Source of the DNA: Streptomyces virginiae
Lineage (GTDB): Bacteria; Actinomycetota; Actinomycetes; Streptomycetales; Streptomycetaceae
Direction of reading: 5' to 3'
Length of the DNA stretch: 24,034 nucleotides
NCBI RefSeq assembly: GCF_000720455.1
Contig: NZ_JOAK01000050.1
Span: 1 to 24,034, forward strand
A model generated the notes under the pieces. It saw only the letters and a program-made list of their open reading frames with translations, ran no database searches and was not told where the DNA came from. The position numbers and the translations under genes are program-made. Below are positions 16,651 through 24,034 of this stretch, in pieces (the stretch's first letter is position 1; each line of letters begins with the position of its first letter).

Positions 16651-16656
16651 GCGGGC

Positions 16657-16995
16657 ATGAGTGGTCGCGCGATGCAGGAACCGACCCTTCTCCTCCTGAC
16701 CGCACTCGCGGACGCACCCCGCCACGGGTACGCGATCGCCCGCGAGGTGGATCTGATTTCGGGCGGTCGGGTCAAGATGCGCACGGGCACCCTGTACGGG
16801 GCCCTGGAGCGGCTGCTGGGGCAGGGCCTGATCGAGGTCCACGAGGAGCAGATCGTCGACAGCCGGCTGCGGCGCACCTACGGCCTCACCGCCACGGGCC
16901 GGGAGAGCCTGGCGGCCGAGGTGGCGCGGATCGTCGCCACGGCCCGCGAGGCCACCCGCCGGCTGGGCGGCTGCGGAGAGACGGCCACGGCGTGA
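16657..16995 (+). CDS. PadR-family transcriptional regulator
   Basis: A 112-residue small PadR repressor with a winged helix. The hallmark sequences are present: LLLLTALADAPRHGYAIAREVD at the N-terminus, TGTLYGALERLLGQGLIEVHEE for the recognition helix and wing, and RRTYGLTATGRESLAAEVARI leading into the dimerisation helix. ATG 16657 was chosen because a promoter-like -10 lies six bases upstream with no ribosome site, implying a leaderless start. ATG 16639 and ATG 16672 are alternatives. PadR proteins usually repress their own operon, often including a membrane protein or transporter. The next reading frame starts in its stop codon (GTGA) but is broken. Confidence 0.92.
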   Translation: MSGRAMQEPTLLLLTALADAPRHGYAIAREVDLISGGRVKMRTGTLYGALERLLGQGLIEVHEEQIVDSRLRRTYGLTATGRESLAAEVARIVATAREATRRLGGCGETATA

Positions 16996-17196
16996 GCCGT
17001 CGCCCGCTGCGCCCGTACCCGGCGGAGTTCCGCGGGGGCTTCGGCGACGAGACCGCCGGGCCCCCGGGAGGCGGCCGAGCACGCCGGGCGGCTCACCCGC
17101 CTGCAGGAAGGCTGCGACATCGTGCTGCTCGCGGCCACGGGACCGGGCGTGCGCCTGGGGCGGCGCAGGGACTCCGGTACGGCCGGCCGCGCCTGA
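16992..17196 (+). pseudogene. PadR-coupled partner gene, frame-broken remnant
   Basis: A GTG overlapping the PadR stop codon begins SRRPLRPYPAEFRGGFGDE. The YPxxFRxxFGDE signature is common at the N-terminus of small proteins or permeases encoded next to PadR regulators. Four codons later the frame slips: the continuation REAAEHAGRLTRLQEGCDIV, typical of the same proteins, is in another phase and ends at TGA 17194-17196. Removing one C from the run of five at 17061-17065 would rejoin the two parts as GDETAGPREAAEHAG, giving about 67 residues. No membrane segment remains, so the gene may also be shortened. An error in the sequence could explain the slip. Confidence 0.55.
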
Positions 17197-17208
17197 ACCG
17201 GCCGGCCG
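17180..17208. terminator. Hairpin between convergent genes
   Basis: CGGCCGGCCG at 17180-17189 and again at 17199-17208 pair as a 10-bp stem with a 9-nt loop. The unit is itself palindromic, so it is both a direct and an inverted repeat. It overlaps the end of the PadR-partner remnant and lies four bases beyond the methyltransferase stop codon. Confidence 0.5.
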
Positions 17209-17212
17209 GGCG

Positions 17213-18001
17213 TCAGGCGTCGGCCCCCACGGCGCTGACGCGGATCTTGGACTGGCCGTGGCCGAGTTCCTCCCAGTCCTCCATGAAGCGCGCGGCCAGT
17301 CCGTGCCGGGCGGCGAGGTCGACGAGGGTCTGCGTCCGGTAGTAGAAGTCCTCGCGCAGGACCTGGTGTTCGGTGCCGGTGGTGCGGTCGAAGGTGAAGT
17401 CGAAGTGGCCCCCCGGCGCCAGGACGCGGCCCACGTGGGCGAGGCATTCGTCGATCACCTCGATGGGCGAGTGCGAGAACACGCTGTGGGCGTGGACCAC
17501 GTCGAAGTAGGCGTCGGGCAGGAAGTCCAGCGTGAGGTTCCTGGTGATCGTCAGGTGCGGGACCTTGGCCTGGAGTCCACGCTCGGTCAGCGTCCGCTTG
17601 GCGGCGATGAGGATGTCCGGCGAGATGTCGATGCCGTAGTAGTGGCCCGCGTCGAGGTAGTCGATGAAGCGCCAGCCGGCGCGCAGGTTCCCGCAGCCGA
17701 TGTCCAGCATCCTGGCCCCTGGCTTCAGCCCGTGGTCGAGCAGGTAGTCGAACTGCATCTTGCCGAGGGCGAGCCAGCGTTCGTGGGTCTGGCTGCCGAC
17801 GGCGGCCTCCGGGTTGCGGCGCGTGTCCGAGGCCATCACCGCCCGGTAGTAGCTCACGTGGTCGGGGTGTTTGAAGGCCAGCCACCGGTCGCGCGCGGCG
17901 CGCTTGAGGTACGGGGCGATGCGGTTCGGGCGGCTCGCCGCGTAGCGGACCTTGTGGACGAGGGACTCCCGGTTGGCGGTGAGGTTCTTCCTGGTGGCCA
18001 T
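17213..18001 (-). CDS. Class I SAM-dependent methyltransferase
   Basis: A 262-residue cytosolic methyltransferase. Motif I is MLDIGCGNLRAGW (98-110), the acidic end of strand two is GIDIS (Asp125), and post-motif segments are FDVVHAHSVFSHSP and VLAPGGHFDFTFD. This is the common Methyltransf_11/25 layout. About 80 basic residues precede the fold (KVRYAASRPNRIAPYLKRAARDRWLAFKH), which may bind a substrate or membrane surface. ATG 18001 is preferred because GGAG lies five bases upstream; the open frame extends further but without resemblance to the family. The substrate is unknown. The neighbour upstream on the same strand is a dienelactone-hydrolase-like gene 241 bp away, so a shared operon is doubtful. 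Confidence 0.9.
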   Translation of the reverse strand: MATRKNLTANRESLVHKVRYAASRPNRIAPYLKRAARDRWLAFKHPDHVSYYRAVMASDTRRNPEAAVGSQTHERWLALGKMQFDYLLDHGLKPGARMLDIGCGNLRAGWRFIDYLDAGHYYGIDISPDILIAAKRTLTERGLQAKVPHLTITRNLTLDFLPDAYFDVVHAHSVFSHSPIEVIDECLAHVGRVLAPGGHFDFTFDRTTGTEHQVLREDFYYRTQTLVDLAARHGLAARFMEDWEELGHGQSKIRVSAVGADA

Positions 18002-18242
18002 GAGCACTCCGTGTTCGTCGCAAGGCGAAATCCCGGTGCGGCAGGCGGGATCCGCTGCCACCCGGAAGGATCTTCAGCACCCACCGGACGTCGGTCACCG
18101 ACATGTACAAATCACTGGAGTGTGATGAGCGGACGACTCCCCTGCCGCGTGGATGGGTGGTGGATCTGTAGCGATATGCCCCAGATTGCCATCCATTGCG
18201 GCTGCAGCCCGGCAACGCGCCCCGGCGCGGCCGACGGTGCCG
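18002..18242. other. Intergenic region with weak inverted repeats
   Basis: This gap holds the end of the hydrolase transcript and presumably the methyltransferase promoter. CGCGC (18216-18220) and GCGCG (18225-18229) could form a short terminator stem. TGGATGG (18150-18156) and CCATCCA (18189-18195) are inverted arms 32 bp apart. TGTACA (18104-18109) is a small palindrome. No convincing -10/-35 pair or small gene was found. Confidence 0.3.
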
Positions 18243-19085
18243 TCAGTTCGCGGCGGGGGGGCGGTCTTCGAGCAGGAGGCGGGTGCGGAAGAGGTCGAGG
18301 ACCGCGTCGAGGGCCTCGCGGGTGGGATGGCCCGGTTCGTCGACGAGGTGCTCCGTGAGGACGGAGTGCGGCGGCAGGGCGCTGTCCGGGTTCGCGACGC
18401 CGTCGTCCAGCTCGACGGCGACGAAGGCGTCGCCCAGTTCGCGCCGCAGGTACGCGAACCGGTCGCCCGGGACCAGCCGGTCCCCCCGGAAGCGCAGGCC
18501 CAGAACCTGGAGCCCCTCGCGCTCGCAGCGTCCGCGGACCACGGCGAGGTCCTCGGGGCTGATGTCGATGGCGGCGGCGCGGCCGGGGGTGCAGGCCAGC
18601 GGCAGCGACGGCTGGGACAGGACCGGGGCGACCAGGCGCTCGTCCGTGGCCATGGCCAGGGCGAACCCGCCGGTCAGGCACATGCCGACCGCGCCCACGC
18701 CGGGGCCGCCGCACCGCTCGTGTTCGGCGGCGGCCAGGGCGCGCAGCCACCGCACCACGCGGGAGCTGCGCCCCGTGGCCAGCAGGGTGAACTCCCGGCT
18801 GACGCACACCCGCCACATGGTCGACGCCATGTAGCGGCCGCTGTTCGCCCAGCCGACGGTTCGCGGGTCCGGGTCGCGGCCGGGTTCGCCGAAGAGCACC
18901 GGGAGCACGGCGGTACAGCCGGCGGCCGCCACCCGCTCGGCGAACTCGATGACCTTGGGGGTGATGCCCGGGATCTCCGCCATGACGATCACCGCGGGGC
19001 CCGTGCCCGCGCACAGCACGCGGCGGGTCGCGCCCTCGTGGGTGAACGAACCCTCGGTGAAGCCGGTCAGGTCGTGGTTCGGCAC
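18243..19085 (-). CDS. Dienelactone-hydrolase-family protein
   Basis: A 280-residue alpha/beta-hydrolase of the dienelactone hydrolase family, which uses Cys rather than Ser as nucleophile. The nucleophile elbow is GAVGMCLTGGFAL (Cys136), and the early AEIPGI carries the conserved Glu37 that activates the Cys. RGDRLVPGDRF (Asp202) provides the catalytic acid, and the His is probably in PPHSVLTEH (240-246), though which one is unsure. The first strand VIVMAEIPG and the insert around 70-100 fit the family. Translation starts at GTG 19085 with GGAAGGGA about ten bases upstream. Such proteins hydrolyse cyclic lactones or esters in aromatic catabolism, but many homologues have no known substrate. 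Confidence 0.87.
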   Translation of the reverse strand: MPNHDLTGFTEGSFTHEGATRRVLCAGTGPAVIVMAEIPGITPKVIEFAERVAAAGCTAVLPVLFGEPGRDPDPRTVGWANSGRYMASTMWRVCVSREFTLLATGRSSRVVRWLRALAAAEHERCGGPGVGAVGMCLTGGFALAMATDERLVAPVLSQPSLPLACTPGRAAAIDISPEDLAVVRGRCEREGLQVLGLRFRGDRLVPGDRFAYLRRELGDAFVAVELDDGVANPDSALPPHSVLTEHLVDEPGHPTREALDAVLDLFRTRLLLEDRPPAAN

Positions 19086-19124
19086 GTGCCCGGTCCCTTC
19101 CGTCGACGCTTCTGGACCGCGCTC

Positions 19125-19155
19125 AAGTTACCGGCAGGTATGGCCTGGTGGTCAA
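19125..19155 (-). promoter_or_regulatory. Possible promoter for the dienelactone hydrolase gene
   Basis: On the minus strand TTGACC (complement of 19150-19155) and TAACTT (complement of 19125-19130) are spaced 19 bp apart and lie about 40 bp before the GTG start. The hexamers are good, but the spacing is slightly long. Confidence 0.4.
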
Positions 19156-19197
19156 CCCTCACGGACCATGTGGTCGTCGCCGTCGGGCGCAGGGGCG

Positions 19198-21627
19198 TCA
19201 GCCCACCTGGATGCCGATCACGCAGGTGTCGTCGTCCGTGTCCGACCGGCTGCCGGCGAGCAGGCCGTCCAGCCGCGCGTCCAGGTCCCCGGCACCGGCG
19301 GCGGCCGCGTTGACGAGGTGGCCGAGCGAGTCCTGGACGGAGGAGTCCCGCCGTTCCACCAGCCCGTCCGTGAACATCAGCAAGGTGTCGTCCGGTTCGA
19401 GCTGCACCTCCCGCTCGCCGTACTTGACGTCGGGCAGGGCGCCGAGGAGCAGGCCCTCGATGAGCGGGAAGGCGTCGGCCCCGCCACCGCGGACGAGTAC
19501 GGGCGGCAGGTGGCCGGCGCGCGCCCAGCGCAGCACCCTCGTGCGCGGGTCGAAGATGCCGCACACGGCGGTGGCGGTCACGTGCTTGGCCAGGTTGTGG
19601 GTCACCGTGTTGAGCCAGGACAGCAGCTGGCCCGGGCCCGCGCCGGTGACGGCCAGGCCGCGCAGGGCGTTGCGCAGCACGACCATGCCGGTGGCGGCCT
19701 CGATGCCGTGGCCGGCGACGTCACCCACGGACAGCATGATGAGACCGGAGGGCAGGACGACGGTGTCGTACCAGTCGCCGCCGACGAGCGACTCGGTCTC
19801 GGCCGGCCGGTAGCGCACGGCCACCCGCATGCCGGGAGCCTCGATGGCCGGCGGTGTGGGCGGCATGATGGCGTGCTGGAGCTGGAGGGCGAGCCGGTTG
19901 CGTTCGGCGGACTCGGCCTCGGTGTGGGCGAGCTGGTCCCTGGTCGCGGCCAGCGCCACCTCGGTCCAGTGCTGGGCGGAGATGTCCTGGTAGGCGCCGC
20001 GTACGGCGTGCAGTCGCCGGTCCGCGTCGAGGACGGGCTCGGCGACCACCCGGATGTGGCGGGTGATTCCGTCGGGGCGCTGGAGGCGGAAATTGACGGA
20101 CGAGGGGCGGCGGTGGTGGAGCAGCGCCCGCAGGAAGCGGCCGAGGGCGACCGAGTCGTCCGGATGGGCGTGGGCGGGCAGTTCCCGCAGCCGTACGGGG
20201 TGCGCGGTGGCCGGGAGGCCGTGCAGGGCGTAGAGCTGGGCGTTCCAGGTGGTCTCGCCGGTGGCGAGGTTCTCCTCGAAGCCGCCGATGCGGCCCAGGC
20301 GCTGGGCGTGCTGGAGGAGGTTGGCCAGCCGGGCCGTCTCGTCCTCGATCCGCCAGATCAGCAGGACGGCGGCGCCGTGGCGGCTGACGCTGATGTCCGC
20401 GACCGAGGTGAGCGGGATCTGGTCGACCAGTGCGGTCAGGCTCATGCGTTCGGCCCGGAACGGCTCGCCCGTCGCGTGGACGCGCTCGATGATGTCGAAC
20501 AGCCCGTTCTCGGCGGCGGCCATCGGGTAGGCCTCCAGCAGGAGTGCGCCGTTGACGTCGCCGCGCGGACGTCCCACCGGGTCGACGAAGCGGCTGCCGG
20601 CGTGCCGGATCCGGAAGTCGGTGAGCCGGCCGTCGGGGTCGAGGACCGCAGTGAGCACCACGGCCGGGTCCTGAAGTCCCTCGGCGAGGTCGATGAGTTC
20701 CGCGACGTCCGGGAGTACCGCTTCGAGGGCCGTCGGGTCGCCCGGCACGGCGGCGTCCATGGTGCGGGCGCACAGCTCGGCGAGGGCCTCGACCTGGCGC
20801 TCGATCTGCGGCGGCTGTGGTGCCAGGGGCCCGGGCCAGCAGATTTCGAGGACGCCGTGGATCCGTCCGCCCGTCCCGGTCGGTACGGCCATGCGTCCGC
20901 CGTCGGGCCACTGGAGGTGCCCGATGGAGGGCAGGCCCGCGCGTTCGAGGCGGGCGAGGGTCACCAGCCGGCGCTCGCGCAGTGCGAGGCCGGCGACGGT
21001 GGACACGCCGGGGGGTACGTGCCGCCAGCGGACGGCCTCCCGGGGCGGGAAGCCGGCGTGGCCGGCGAGGGCCAGCGAGCCGTCGGGCACGGCGGTCCAC
21101 ACGGCGACGGCGACGGCGCCCAGCGGCCCCAGGGCGTTGGTCAGGAGGGACTCGGCCACGGCCTGGGTGTCGGAGGCCGCGGCCAGCATGCCGCTCTCGG
21201 CGGTGCGCAGCCGGACCGACACCGTGGAGTGCTCGGCGGGGTCGTCGGCGACGCCGGTGCTGCCGGCGCTCTCGACGAACGCGGCGGCGATCTCGCTGAC
21301 GTGGTCGCGGGACGCCTGGTTGACGATGTCGGCGGCGAGTTCGAGTCGGGACGTGCCGCTCTCCCGGCACAGCACGTCGAGCTGGCGTGCCGCCGCGGCC
21401 GGCGTGCAGTTCAGCTGCCCGATGAGGATGCCCTTGGCCAGTTCCACGAGGGCCCGGCCGTCGGCGGCGGCCTGCGCCTCCAGCACCTCCCGGCGCAGCC
21501 GTTCGACGGTGGCGACGAGGCGCCCGAGCGGGGTCGGGGACTGGTGCGGGATGGCGCAGGCGGTCTGGCCCGCGACCGGCGCGGACGGCGGGTGGACGGC
21601 GCCGCCGCGCGTCGTGTCGCCGGTCAT
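19198..21627 (-). CDS. ANTAR-GAF-PAS-PAS-PP2C (SpoIIE-type) phosphatase
   Basis: An 809-residue cytosolic multidomain phosphatase. Residues about 36-104 form an ANTAR domain (coiled coil, then GRALVELAKGILIGQLNC and LAADIVNQ), which normally binds paired RNA hairpins. A GAF-like sensor follows (about 145-290), then two PAS-type domains (about 300-425 and 435-545, the second with GGFEENLATGETTW and HPDD). A SpoIIE-type PP2C domain ends the protein (about 590-809), with metal ligands in GGDWYD, GDVAGHG, FTDGLVERR and DDDTCVI. Its ATG overlaps the stop of the upstream hybrid kinase (ATGA), so the two are translationally coupled. It would act on an anti-anti-sigma or similar phosphoprotein. No such partner is encoded in the window. 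Confidence 0.92.
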   Translation of the reverse strand: MTGDTTRGGAVHPPSAPVAGQTACAIPHQSPTPLGRLVATVERLRREVLEAQAAADGRALVELAKGILIGQLNCTPAAAARQLDVLCRESGTSRLELAADIVNQASRDHVSEIAAAFVESAGSTGVADDPAEHSTVSVRLRTAESGMLAAASDTQAVAESLLTNALGPLGAVAVAVWTAVPDGSLALAGHAGFPPREAVRWRHVPPGVSTVAGLALRERRLVTLARLERAGLPSIGHLQWPDGGRMAVPTGTGGRIHGVLEICWPGPLAPQPPQIERQVEALAELCARTMDAAVPGDPTALEAVLPDVAELIDLAEGLQDPAVVLTAVLDPDGRLTDFRIRHAGSRFVDPVGRPRGDVNGALLLEAYPMAAAENGLFDIIERVHATGEPFRAERMSLTALVDQIPLTSVADISVSRHGAAVLLIWRIEDETARLANLLQHAQRLGRIGGFEENLATGETTWNAQLYALHGLPATAHPVRLRELPAHAHPDDSVALGRFLRALLHHRRPSSVNFRLQRPDGITRHIRVVAEPVLDADRRLHAVRGAYQDISAQHWTEVALAATRDQLAHTEAESAERNRLALQLQHAIMPPTPPAIEAPGMRVAVRYRPAETESLVGGDWYDTVVLPSGLIMLSVGDVAGHGIEAATGMVVLRNALRGLAVTGAGPGQLLSWLNTVTHNLAKHVTATAVCGIFDPRTRVLRWARAGHLPPVLVRGGGADAFPLIEGLLLGALPDVKYGEREVQLEPDDTLLMFTDGLVERRDSSVQDSLGHLVNAAAAGAGDLDARLDGLLAGSRSDTDDDTCVIGIQVG

Positions 21628-24034
21628 CGGGTGAGCCAGTGCCGGACGCGGGCGATGAGGTCGTCGGCGTCCACCGGTTTGGTCACGTAGTCGCTGGCGC
21701 CGGCGGCGAGGCTCTTCTCCCGGTCCCCCGGCATGGCCTTGGCGGTGACCGCGATGATGGGCAGGGCCTCGTACGCCGGCATCCGGCGGATCTCGGCGGT
21801 GGCCGCGTAGCCGTCCAGTTCCGGCATCATCACGTCCATCAGGATCAGGTCGACGTCGGCGTTGCCGGTGAGGGCGTCGATGCCCTTGCGGCCGTCCTCG
21901 GCGTGGAGCACCCGCATGCCGTGCAGTTCCAGGACCCCGCTGAGGGCGAAGAGGTTGCGCGCGTCGTCGTCGACGACGAGGACGGTGCGTCCGGCCAGGT
22001 CACCGTCGGGCACGTGGGCGTCCTGCTGCCGGGCGTCCGGGTGCACGAGCGGCAGCACGTCCCCGGGCTGCTCGGCCGACAGGTGCAGGGCGATGCGTTC
22101 GCGCAGTTCGTCCAGGCTGGACAGCAGTTCCACCCGGCGTGACGCGGCCCGTTCCCGCAGGGCCTCCTCCCGGCCGGTGCGCACCCGGGGGTTGTTGTGG
22201 GCGAGGACGGGCAGCGAGGAGAGGGCCGGGTCCCCGTCGAGCGCGTCGAGGAAGCGCAGCGCTTCGCCGTCGGGCATGTCCAGTTCCAGCACGACGCAGT
22301 GGAAGGCGTCGGACGCCAGGGCGGCGGCCGCCTCCCGCGAGCTGGTGGCGCCCACGACCTGGATGCCGCCGCGCTCCCCCGGGGCATGGGGGTGCGGGGC
22401 GAAGTCCCGGTCGGCGCTCTCGGCGACGAGGGAGAGCAGCCCGTTCGGCCGTTCCTCGATCACCAGCAGCCGGCGGGTGCGCCGCTGCGCCGGGAGCGCG
22501 GGCGTGTCCCGGCGGCCCGGTTCGCCCGTCGCGGACGTGCCCTCGGGCGAGGCCGTCACCGCCTCGTCGGCGGGCGGGGCGTCCTCGTAGTCCGCCCGGC
22601 TGACCGGCAGGTAGAGGGTGAAGGTGCTGCCCTGGCCCGGGGTGCTCTCCGCGGTGACGGCGCCGCCGAGGAGCTGGGCGATCTCGCGGCTGATGGAGAG
22701 GCCGAGGCCGGTGCCGCCGTACTTGCGGCTGGTGGTGCCGTCGGCCTGCTGGAAGGCCCCGAAGACGGACTCCAGCTGCTGCTCGGGGATGCCGATGCCG
22801 GTGTCCCGTACCCGGAAGGCCAGCATGGGGCCGCGGCGGGAGACGCCGGCGGGGAGTTCGGGGGCCGTCGCCGGTTCGATGCGCAGCTCGACGCCGCCGC
22901 GCTCGGTGAACTTGACGGCGTTGGACAGCAGGTTGCGCAGGATCTGGCGCAGGCGGGCGTCGTCGGTGAGCAGGTCGTCGGGTGCGTCGGGGGCGGTGGT
23001 GACGGTGAAGTCGAGGCTCTTCTGGGTGGTCATCGGCCGGAAGGTGGCGTCGACGTACTCGAGCAGCTGGGGCAGGTGCACGCGCTCGGGGTTGATGTCC
23101 ATCTTGCCCGCCTCGACCTTCGACAGGTCGAGGATGTCGTTGATCAGCTGGAGCAGGTCGGAGCCGGCCGAGTGGATGATGCCCGCGTACTCGACGGGCC
23201 AGGATGAGGAGGCTGTTGAGCGGGGTGCGCAGTTCGTGGCTCATGTTGGCCAGGAACTCGGACTTGTAGGTGGAGGCCAGCGACAGCTGCTGGGCGCGTG
23301 CCTCCAGTTCCTGCCGGGCCTGTTCGATCTCCAGGTTCTTGGCCTCGATGTCGCTGTTCTGGCTGGCGAGGAGGGCGGCCTTCTCCTCCAGTTCGGCGTT
23401 GGAGCGCTGGAGTTCCACGGCGGTGAAGGCGCTGAAGGAGGCGATCTCGATCACGCCGAGCACCTGGTCGTCGACGACGATCGGCAGGATGATCAGGCTG
23501 CCCGGGGTGGTGTGGCCGAGGCCGGAGGAGATGATGTAGTCGCCGGGGACCCGGTCGGTGGCGATGATGCGGTGGCTGCGGGCGGCCTGCCCGACGAGGG
23601 ACTCCCCGAGGGCGAACCTCGTGCCCTCCTGGGCGTGCGCGGGACGGCCGTAGGAGCCGACGAGGGTGAGCACGGTTCCGCTGGGGGCGTCCTCGGCGAG
23701 GTAGAAGGCGCCGTACTGGGCGGCGACCAGCGGCGTCAGTTCGTCCATGACGAGTTCGGCGACGGCCGCGAGGTCGCGGTGGCCCTGCATGAGTCCGGAG
23801 ATGCGGGCGAGGTTGGACTTGAGCCAGTCCTGTTCCTGGTTGGCCCGGGTGCTCTCGCGCAGCGAGCCGACCATGGAGTTGATGTTGTCCTTGAGTTCGG
23901 CGACCTCGCCGGAGGCGTCGACCGTGATCGAGCGGGTCAGGTCGCCCTCGGCGACCGCGCTGGCGACCTCGGCGATGGCCCGGACCTGGCGGGTGAGGTT
24001 CCCGGCCAGCTCGTTGACGTTCTCGGTGAGCCGC
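21624..24034 (-). pseudogene. HAMP-GAF hybrid histidine kinase, frame-broken and cut by the window edge
   Basis: The gene starts beyond the window. Visible from its N-terminal side are HAMP modules ([23 protein letters not shown]), a GAF domain (about 23810-23430), a coiled coil, and the HisKA H box ANMSHELRTPLNSLLILA. At about 23195-23203 the frame changes. Downstream, VEYAGIIHSAGSDLLQLINDI is one base out of phase, and about 15 residues usual between these segments are missing, implying loss of about 44 bp. The other frame then runs intact through the HATPase (N box near LRNLLSNAVKF, then DTGIGIP, GGTGLGLS), a degenerate receiver, and a REC domain (VLVVDDD, LILMDVMMPELDGY, TAKAMPGD, VTKPVD). 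The domain order resembles multi-HAMP hybrid kinases such as OsaA. Read as is, translation would stop at 22000. Confidence 0.85.

Noticed and set aside
18112..18192. A 26-codon minus-strand frame (MAIWGISLQIHH...) in the gap before the methyltransferase gene
   Set aside because: No ribosome site, no family resemblance, and well within chance for a gap of this size.
18949..21690. A very long open plus-strand frame (913 codons) opposite the phosphatase gene
   Set aside because: It is the antisense of a gene with clear ANTAR, GAF, PAS and PP2C motifs. Its translation is low-complexity Gly/Val/Arg/Asp, the usual result of third-position GC bias.

Overview
The window looks like a chromosomal stretch of a Streptomyces-type actinomycete. 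It is very GC-rich, starts are often GTG or TTG, and several genes appear to be leaderless. The family mix also fits: a gamma-butyrolactone-receptor-like TetR, LytR-CpsA-Psr protein, SpoIIE-type phosphatases, an ANTAR domain, and a long-form argG standing alone. I saw no rRNA, tRNA, CRISPR array, insertion sequence or phage module. I found no in-frame TTA leucine codon in the genes called, so bldA control is not indicated.

Layout. 1-111 is the end of a lamin-tail-domain protein. 178-1963 is an Old Yellow Enzyme diverging from a MarR regulator, with two TTGGTC-type operators between them. 2057-4175 holds a secreted M15 peptidase and an LCP cell-wall glycopolymer ligase. 4393-4653 is a small membrane protein. 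4696-6418 (minus strand) is a KhtT/KhtU-like cation/proton antiporter with its regulatory subunit. 6703-8315 is a two-component system with ATGA overlap, followed by a secreted serine hydrolase (8493-9698). 9948-10589 is a gamma-butyrolactone-receptor-like repressor with a candidate operator. 10714-11393 is a HAD hydrolase with a frame break, and 11552-11983 a VOC protein. 12077-14814 (minus strand) is a PAS-PP2C phosphatase running straight into argG. 14995-16622 encodes a propeller-like protein and a lipoprotein. 16657-17196 is a PadR regulator with a broken partner. 17213-19085 (minus strand) holds a methyltransferase and a dienelactone-hydrolase-like protein. 19198-24034 (minus strand) holds an ANTAR-GAF-PAS-PAS-PP2C phosphatase translationally coupled to a multi-domain hybrid histidine kinase. 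That kinase is truncated by the window edge and frame-broken by an apparent deletion just after its H box.

How the genes relate. Much of the window is signalling: two SpoIIE-type phosphatases, two histidine kinases, one response regulator, MarR, TetR and PadR regulators. Cell-envelope enzymes (M15 peptidase, LCP, serine hydrolase) are interspersed. The most informative non-coding signals are the argG promoter embedded in the stop codon of the upstream phosphatase, a compound inverted/direct repeat with GACAC elements at 14934-14987, the paired operators at 1262-1319, the operator at 9848-9875, and a G-quadruplex motif in the leader of the 6703 kinase.

Three genes are frame-disrupted. Two of the breaks sit in runs of five C, so sequencing error is a live explanation for them. 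The kinase deletion is different in kind. No single feature here is clearly a new system. The best candidates for follow-up are the kinase/ANTAR-phosphatase pair and the 14934-14987 control region.
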